From Symsagittifera roscoffensis (taxonomy: Eukaryota > Xenacoelomorpha > Acoela > Convolutidae), in NCBI RefSeq assembly GCF_963678635.1, contig NC_087064.1, positions 31,093,932 through 31,157,931 on the forward strand: a stretch of DNA of 64,000 bases, given 5' to 3'. The translations under genes were made by a program, and so were the position numbers. A model generated the notes under the pieces. It saw only the letters and a list, made by a program, of their open reading frames with translations. It did not search any database and was not told the origin of the DNA. Below, piece by piece: positions 58,285-64,000 of this stretch. The number at the start of each line of letters is the position of its first letter. The first letter of the stretch is position 1.

Positions 58285-61262
58285 TCTGTATTTGTCACTT
58301 TTTAATGCCTATACACTTAACTCGATTGCTAGAGACCTTATAGTTTTATTAACAATAATAATGACACAACACAATAAATACTACAAGATTCTATTAAATA
58401 GTGACCACGAATCCCTGTATGTTATCAGAGTACAGTTTGTATAAAATTTATTCACACTAACCGATTATCGGTCGTAAGATTTGAAAACCAGCACAATATG
58501 ATGTTATCAGTCAATTTAAAAGATAGTGTACTCACTACCCAATCAAGCACAGTTTATGTTGATTTAAAATCAAAAAACAAAATATATAAATTTAATGTCA
58601 AAATATGAAAACCTCTATAAAAAAAAACGTATGTGTAATGTACTCTTAGTCGGTCGTAGTACAATAGTCGAACCTGTCTTTTAAAGAAAAAGCTTTCCCT
58701 GCTCGGTGCTGCACCAAACAGACAAAACTTTGAAGGCAGTAATTTTCTCAAGTGGGCGTCTATTGCACCCACCGAGTAATGTGTTACCTATCTGCCTTCG
58801 GACTGCCCGAGCTAGACCTACTAAAATCCTCAGGGCAGTCACTTTTCCCAAAAACGTATTATGTTACAATCCACACCAATGAATCACGCTCTTTTTAATT
58901 TAGACTTAGTGTCGCGAATATCCGAGTTGGGACCTGTTTTGTTTTGGTCTGGTTCTTATTGAAAGGCAAGTTACCAGTGCAGTCACTGATACCTAGCCTG
59001 TGTGCTAATAACCTAATACCTCTCATTTTTAGTCTTTCTTTCGTCTACCTAAGTGCTTTAATAAAATAATACCCCTCCGGATTGGCACAAATAGGACCCT
59101 TCCGGACTGGCAGAATCTAGACCCCTCCGGATTGGGACCCCTCTGAGTTAGTTAATATAAGACCCATCCGGATTTGGACCCCTCCGAATTAGCAACTATA
59201 AGACTCCTCCGGATTCGGACCCCTCCTAACTTGAAAAATCTTTGACCCCTCCGGATTGGGAGCCCTCCGGTTTTGTAAAAGTAGCTTTTCGGAGTTTACC
59301 TTCTTTCAACATATACCCCTCCGGATACGTTCTCCGATGCAATTTTGCTCTTTCAATTAACTAGGAAGGGTATGTGCTACTTTCCTAGACCCTTCCGGAT
59401 TGAAGTTAAGCCTCTTATTTGACAATTCACACTAACGGTGAAGGGTCTTATCGCTCGCCTAACTTCGGCTCGATTAAGGTTTTGCTGTGCCTTTAGCCTT
59501 CCCTTTTCGTCTAGAACAGCCTAAAGTTACTTTATTTAACCGCTATCACCTTTTAGTAGGGGTATAAGGGCTTTTCTAAAAGAAATTTGTAAAACGTGAA
59601 GGGTCTACCCTTCCTAATTGGTGAATTTGCTAAAAACAATCTCAAAAAAATTTTCACGCTTACTTTTCTTGGGTACCTATCAGTAAGCTCAGCTAATTTC
59701 TGATCTATTGGTACCAAGATCAATTAGATATGCCCAGTAGTTCCAAAGTTATTAACCAAAACGTCTTTCTTCTAAACTCAAAAATTTTCTCTCTTATAGT
59801 TTCCGCCTAACTTTTTCCGCAAATCTGGTCCTTTCGTCCTAAAAATTATTGACCCGAGCTCCGAAGGCCTATACTCTTCTAGTTCAATGCAAAAGACCCG
59901 ATCTAAAACGCTTTTGTAGAAGAAATTTGCGAAAAACTATGCTACCTGTACCCCTCCGGATTGATGAATCCACCAAATCAAACACGTTAAGTTCGATTTC
60001 TCTGCAACCCGGAGGGCTTTCGGGTAGCGGGTTTTAAAACTTGTAGATTCACTTGTGGACGTTGTCCGAACATTAATTTTTACTGTCGTAACTCAAAAAT
60101 TTCAAAAAATTTTCTAAATTTATAGTGTTTCGTTTTCTCAAAAATCACGAAATTTCGGTTTTCGGTACCAAAACAGTTCCAACCACTTCCGAACTAAACT
60201 TAACCGGTTCTATCTATTATGGTAGTGCAGTTACAATGTAACACACTACTTTAGCGCTTTTTTCCGTTTCAAAAAATTTCGATATTTCAAAAATCGCGAC
60301 TTGTGGGGGGTTCAAAATATCGCTATTTTGACGCTAAAAACCGGTCTGTTTTCGTTGTTTTTGACTGAAAAACGATATAAGACTATTAATGTAGGCTATA
60401 TAATTAATAATATTAGTAATACTATACCCCTCCGGTTTTGTTTAATATCCGAATTAAGGTGCTTAACTCGGATATTCGCAGTTCGGTGAAGGGTCACTAC
60501 AGTGCAGCACTGTCGAGCCCCCCACAGATTACTATCTTAATTTTTGTACCAAAAGGGATACAAAACTTGTTAACGATATCCAACAGTCGATTGTTGTTAT
60601 CGTTGAGCCTCTTCTTGTTGCTCCTTGTACTGCTTGCCGGATCAGTCTTCTCCCAAGACCCTTCCGAATTGAGCGCAAATCAGCTGACCCTTCCGGATTG
60701 AGCGCAACTTATCATTAACGTGCTTAAATGCTAAAATAACCCTTCGGTACAAGCCTCACAAACGTGCTACAAAACTGATCGTAACAATCCTGACTGATAT
60801 AAATGCCTGTAACAACATTATATCTATCAACAACAAACGAGGGGGTCGGATCACATCTTGTCTGGGGGGATGATTTCTACTGATTTTTTACTTTTTTTTT
60901 TTTACTGTTTTTGGGTTTTTCGTATATTTTTTATGTTTTTTGTTTTTCTTGGGTACTATACTACTTTTTGTTTGGTTTTATATATATCTTTAAGTGTTTT
61001 TGGTCACGAACCATTCAGGAGATGACGGGACCGCGAATCCCCCCACCCTTCCTGGTTCGTGAATTTTCGGTCTTAACTAAGTTAAAAAGCTATTCACGGT
61101 AATCCGGAAGGCTTCCGCGTTCCGAACTACCCTTCCGCCCCGGCGGCTTAGGCCTATTAAGGGCGTTAATGTGAGCATCCGCTCGGCGCGGAGTGCTCGT
61201 TAACGGTTCTGCCGGTCATGATGTTAAAAAAATAACACCCAGGAGCGCCATAAAAACATCTA
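58285..61262 (-). other. Long leader of B with CCGGA-type repeats
   Basis: Nearly 3 kb between the 5' LTR and Gag without coding potential. On the sense strand about 15 copies of CAATCCGGAGGGG-like words lie mainly at 59945-59060, with others near 60427 and 60660-60700. Part of it aligns with the leader of D (for example TAGCTTTTTAACTTAGTTAA near 61095-61070). Sense-strand AAAGTAAGC near 59670 is one of several possible splice donors; none can be chosen from sequence alone. Confidence 0.65.
61233..61250 (-). promoter_or_regulatory. Primer binding site of B
   Basis: Sense strand TGGCGCTCCTGGGTG (61250-61236), 12 nt after the LTR end, preceded by TAGATGTTTTTA as in D. Implies the same tRNA primer as D, tRNA-Asn being the best guess. 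Confidence 0.65.
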
Positions 61263-62189
61263 TGTAACATTCGCCCGGAAGATACATATCGACGAAAGAC
61301 AAAACTAAGTCTTAAGACGACTGGCTAACGTCTAAACAGAGCTTTGCATGCTTTTCACCGTCTCTACCAAGCCAGTACTTTCGGTGGTCTTTTCTAACAT
61401 CGGGTCGACAAAAACGTTACTGCTTTCGGCTTCGGTCAAAACACTCAAATTAACTATATTACATGCAGAAATAGTGAGCCCATGGCTGGGTCTCAGTATC
61501 CCCAGAACACGAGGTCACTCCTAAAAACAGGGTTACTACTATTTATTATATTGCTATTGTTTTTATTCAGTAGATAAAAATCATCATCCCCATCGAAGAT
61601 GGATCAACCCTTTCCCCCCAACTCCTAGCTTCTCATCCTTATCAAAGTGAATCCAGTTGTTAATTAAATTCAAATCAGGACATGACCAGAAGCTAAAAGT
61701 CTATATAACAGGCTAAAAATTTCAGTCCCGAAACCCTTCCGGATTCTTGAATCCACTGAATCAAGCTCGCTAATCTTGATTTCCTCTTAATCCGGAAGGC
61801 TGTCCTCCACCCTTCACTGTTATCTGCAACGGCCTTGCAACTATTGTAGCGACACAATAGTTGCAACTCGGAGTGTTCACTGCAATTTCTGCAATCTGCT
61901 ATTGTTTTTTCTCACAGTTTTCGTACTTCTCGTCCGCGAAACTAATGTTGTTGTTGTGTTTTTCTTTCTCGTTTTAGCCAAAATGGCCGTTTCTGACGTT
62001 TCTCAGAAATATGACGTCACAATTCGAATTTTTGAAATTTTAAAATACCAGAATATTCTAGCCCTCACCGTTTGGCCAATCGTTCCAATAACGTTCTTAA
62101 TTCTTAATAATCACCAATCCGGAAGGCTCGCTGCTAAAAATTCGAATTCTGCAGAGATTGCATTTTTCACATTCTGGTCGAATGTCACA
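61263..62189 (-). repeat. 5' LTR of B, 927 bp
   Basis: Nearly identical to the 3' LTR at 39525-40439, with the same ends TGTGACATTCG and CGAATGTTACA on the sense strand. Outer flank (right) is TTGAATTTAATTAAC, the continuation of A's LTR. Confidence 0.93.
61701..61708 (-). promoter_or_regulatory. TATA box of B's 5' LTR
   Basis: Sense strand TTATATAG about 480 nt into the LTR, matching 39970-39963 in the 3' LTR and TTATATAA in A. AATAAA follows about 130 nt downstream in each, a plausible U3-R-U5 layout. Confidence 0.55.
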
Positions 62190-62600
62190 TTGAATTTAAT
62201 TAACAACTAGATTCATTTTGATAAGGATGAGAAGCTAGGAGTTGGGGGAAAGGGTTGATCCATCTTCGATGGAGATGATGATTTTTATCTACTGAACAAA
62301 AACAATAGTAATATAGTAAATAGTAGTAACCCTGTTTTTAGGAGTGACCTCGTGTTCTGGGGATACTGAGACCCAGCCATGGGCTCACTATTTCTGCATG
62401 TAATATAGTTAATTTGAGTGTTTTGACCGAAGCCGAAAGCAGTAACGTTTTTGTCGACCCGATGTTGGAAAAGACCACCGAAAAGTACTGGCTTGGTAGA
62501 GACGGTGAAAAGCATATAAAGCTCTGTTTAGACGTTAGCCAGTCGTCTTAGAACTTAGTTTTATTTTCCGTCGATTTGTATCTTCCGGGCGAATGTTACA
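62190..62600 (+). repeat. 3' LTR of A, second part
   Basis: Continues A's LTR from the B insertion: AATTTAATTAACAACTAGATTCATTTT, as in the middle of B's LTR, through the conserved GTTCTGGGGATACTGAGACC, to the end CGGGCGAATGTTACA at 62600. Confidence 0.9.
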
Positions 62601-62739
62601 GAACTTATTGAACCAAACTTAATTTCCCAATTATTCTCAAGTTGCTTACTAATTTAGTTACCTCTAATTCTCGAGTGTGCTGGTATGTGAGTACCCAATT
62701 TAATTTTCTTGAGTGTGTTTTATGATTGTTATGTTGAGG

Positions 62740-63075
62740 TAAGGAGAGTTTTAGGTTGATCCATCTGAAATGGATCAAAGTTTCACTGTCTAATAAAAAG
62801 TAACTGTACGGATTGATCCGACCCTGTTTTTAACGGCGTTCGTGTATTTTGGGAATTTTGAGACCTGAGTATGGGGACGAGTGGGGGGGGGGGGGGGGAT
62901 CTTTTGGTTGTGGCCTTTGAGCTGTAACGGGTTTTTAGTCTCATGTCGAAAGTGAACTGAATTGGCTCCGACCGTTCGAGGTAGAAAAACACAAGAGATT
63001 GTGTCCCTGACTCTTGAGCAAATGGTTATAGGGTCTATTTTTCTTTAACCTCATTCACAACCAAATTAATATTCT
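62740..63075 (+). repeat. LTR-like stretch of a further related element (E)
   Basis: Loosely matches the second half of the LTRs: GGTTGATCCATCTGAAATGG, GACCCTGTTTTTAACGGCGT, GGGAATTTTGAGACCTGAG, TCTCATGTCGAAAG in the same order as the R/U5 part of A and B. Contains a run of 16 G (62883-62898). Boundaries are not clear. 62601-62739 shows nothing recognisable. Confidence 0.4.
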
Positions 63076-63132
63076 AGCGATCAGTCGGTTCATTTTAATG
63101 TCTTATTTTTAATTTCGCTTTTAATCGCCAAC

Positions 63133-64000
63133 ATGTTTGACCTCGAAACTTTCCGAAATCTGAACGACGAATTGAAATACGAGCTGTATAAAGACTTAGT
63201 CGAAAATGTTACTTATTTTAAACGAATTATCGAAAATTTAACTGTATCAACGAAAGAGGAAGAAAGAGGAAACAAATTTTTTGATCTAGAAAATTTTAAA
63301 AACACGGGCAATTCGAAAATTACAGAAAACAAATTTGAAAACGAATGGAGCAAGATTGGAACTCGGAGCAGAAATCAGAACAAACGAAGCGAAAATAACC
63401 AAGAAAGCAAGAATAACCAAGAAATCAAAATACAAGCAACCAATATTCAAGAAGAAAAATTCGACCAGCAACGAAAACATTTATTTTTACCACGAGAAGG
63501 AGAATATTCTGGCCTATTACTGGGAGACTCAATTGTTAACAGAATCAATGGGGAACAAATATCGGAAAATGTGTTGGCGAGAGGATTTGGTGGGCACAAA
63601 ATTTCTGCATTGCTGGAACGCGTGAGAAACAGTAAATCGCGACATTTTAAACATGTAACTACGCTAATTGGAATAAATGACTGCCTCTCAAGTGATTTCG
63701 ACGCGAAGGAAGCCGTGAGTAGCTTAGAAAAACTAATTTATCTCATAAATCATAAATTCTCCCCAGAAACAATTTCACTATGTACTGTAACTCCCTTAGG
63801 CGCTTTTAGAAAAGATTTTAATCCAAATGTACAGAAGCTAAACAAGCAAATTCTTAATTTAGTACGGAATGTAAAAGACTTGGGCGAAGTAAAATTGGAT
63901 ATTTTAGACATAAACAAAATTTTTAGTCAAAATACAGATGCTCTTAGCTCGGATGGTTTGCATCCTTCTGATGGGGGTGTTGAAATTTTGGTGCAAAGTT
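63133..64000 (+). CDS. SGNH hydrolase-domain protein, partial, open to the window end
   Basis: 289 codons from ATG (MFDLETFRNLNDELKYELYK) without a stop. Residues 1-60 are helical and charged, 60-125 Asn/Gln/Lys-rich, and from about 135 an SGNH domain: GLLLGDSIVNRI (nucleophile Ser), LARGFGGHKISAL (block II), TLIGINDCLSSDFD (GXND, block III) and LSSDGLHPSDGGVEIL (block V Asp and His). All catalytic residues are present. The layout (helical N-terminus plus SGNH domain, a short distance after an LTR-like stretch) echoes the start of ORFX, though sequence similarity is low. More AT-rich codon use than A and B. It may be the first ORF of element E; the rest is outside the window. Confidence 0.75.
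   Translation, partial: MFDLETFRNLNDELKYELYKDLVENVTYFKRIIENLTVSTKEEERGNKFFDLENFKNTGNSKITENKFENEWSKIGTRSRNQNKRSENNQESKNNQEIKIQATNIQEEKFDQQRKHLFLPREGEYSGLLLGDSIVNRINGEQISENVLARGFGGHKISALLERVRNSKSRHFKHVTTLIGINDCLSSDFDAKEAVSSLEKLIYLINHKFSPETISLCTVTPLGAFRKDFNPNVQKLNKQILNLVRNVKDLGEVKLDILDINKIFSQNTDALSSDGLHPSDGGVEILVQS

Larger units (their letters stand above)
39525..62189 (-). mobile_element. Element B, complete LTR-to-LTR giant Ty3/gypsy-type element, 22.7 kb
   Basis: Bounded by two nearly identical LTRs. The sense strand is minus: 5' LTR (62189-61263), primer site, leader, Gag (58284), protease, truncated RT-RNase H, linker, integrase, macro domain, acceptor-like site, ORFX (50096-41249), 3' UTR, polypurine tract, 3' LTR (40439-39525). 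Against A it lacks about 1.27 kb of RT and RNase H and 543 bp after integrase; the original was about 24.5 kb. It lies within the 3' LTR of A, with TTG on both sides as the only visible target repeat. Several stops make it non-autonomous now. Confidence 0.93.

Noticed and set aside
59000-60700. Telomere-like or simple satellite repeats
   Set aside because: CCTCCGGA words are unevenly spaced and imperfect, and they lie within the leader of B and, in other form, of D.
62883-62898. Run of 16 G as a functional G-quadruplex
   Set aside because: A single homopolymer in a noncoding stretch with no conserved counterpart; its length may also be an assembly error.
1-64000. tRNA or rRNA genes
   Set aside because: No cloverleaf with A and B boxes or rRNA signature was seen on either strand; the only tRNA link is the primer sites.

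Overview
The window is a stack of giant, mostly broken LTR retrotransposons of the Ty3/gypsy type (Metaviridae) from a eukaryote, most likely an invertebrate animal. The evidence is LTRs with TG...CA ends, a tRNA primer site, polypurine tracts, Gag zinc knuckles, and protease, reverse transcriptase, RNase H and integrase domains in gypsy order. I found no host gene, tRNA, rRNA or CRISPR array. The sequence alone does not fix the species.

Layout. Element D (+, 1-8458) is an internally deleted copy with both LTRs, the 5' one cut by the window edge and with a 200-N gap inside. D sits inside the 3' LTR of element C (-, 8459-25533), whose 3' UTR has been disturbed by a 1770-bp tandem duplication (8625-12375). 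C is joined head to head at about 25533 to element A (+, 25533-39524), which lacks its 5' end. A's 3' LTR (39006-39524 plus 62190-62600) is split by element B (-, 39525-62189), which is complete from LTR to LTR. After A's LTR comes a related LTR-like stretch and an open SGNH-hydrolase ORF that runs off the window (63133-64000, element E).

Architecture read from B with help from A and C: 915-927 bp LTR; a primer site 12 nt inside; a leader of about 3 kb with many CCGGA-type motifs; one Gag-Pol frame (coiled coil, Gly/Arg-rich segment, capsid-like region, two CCHC knuckles, aspartic protease, RT, RNase H, acidic linker, HHCC-DDE integrase, then a C-terminal macro domain); a gap of about 400-450 nt with a conserved splice-acceptor-like site; a second giant reading frame of about 2900 codons (called ORFX here) with a coiled coil, an SGNH/GDSL hydrolase domain and more than 2000 residues I cannot assign; and an 0.8-kb 3' UTR with a conserved hairpin. 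B is 22.7 kb; adding back two deletions seen against A gives roughly 24.5 kb.

The unusual biology is the pairing of an ADP-ribose-type macro domain with an SGNH hydrolase and a very large unknown polyprotein in one gypsy-type element, plus DNA- and RNA-level signals: repeated internal polypurine-like motifs, a 3' UTR hairpin with compensating changes, and a candidate subgenomic splice acceptor. Every copy here is damaged, so the intact form has to be sought elsewhere in the genome.
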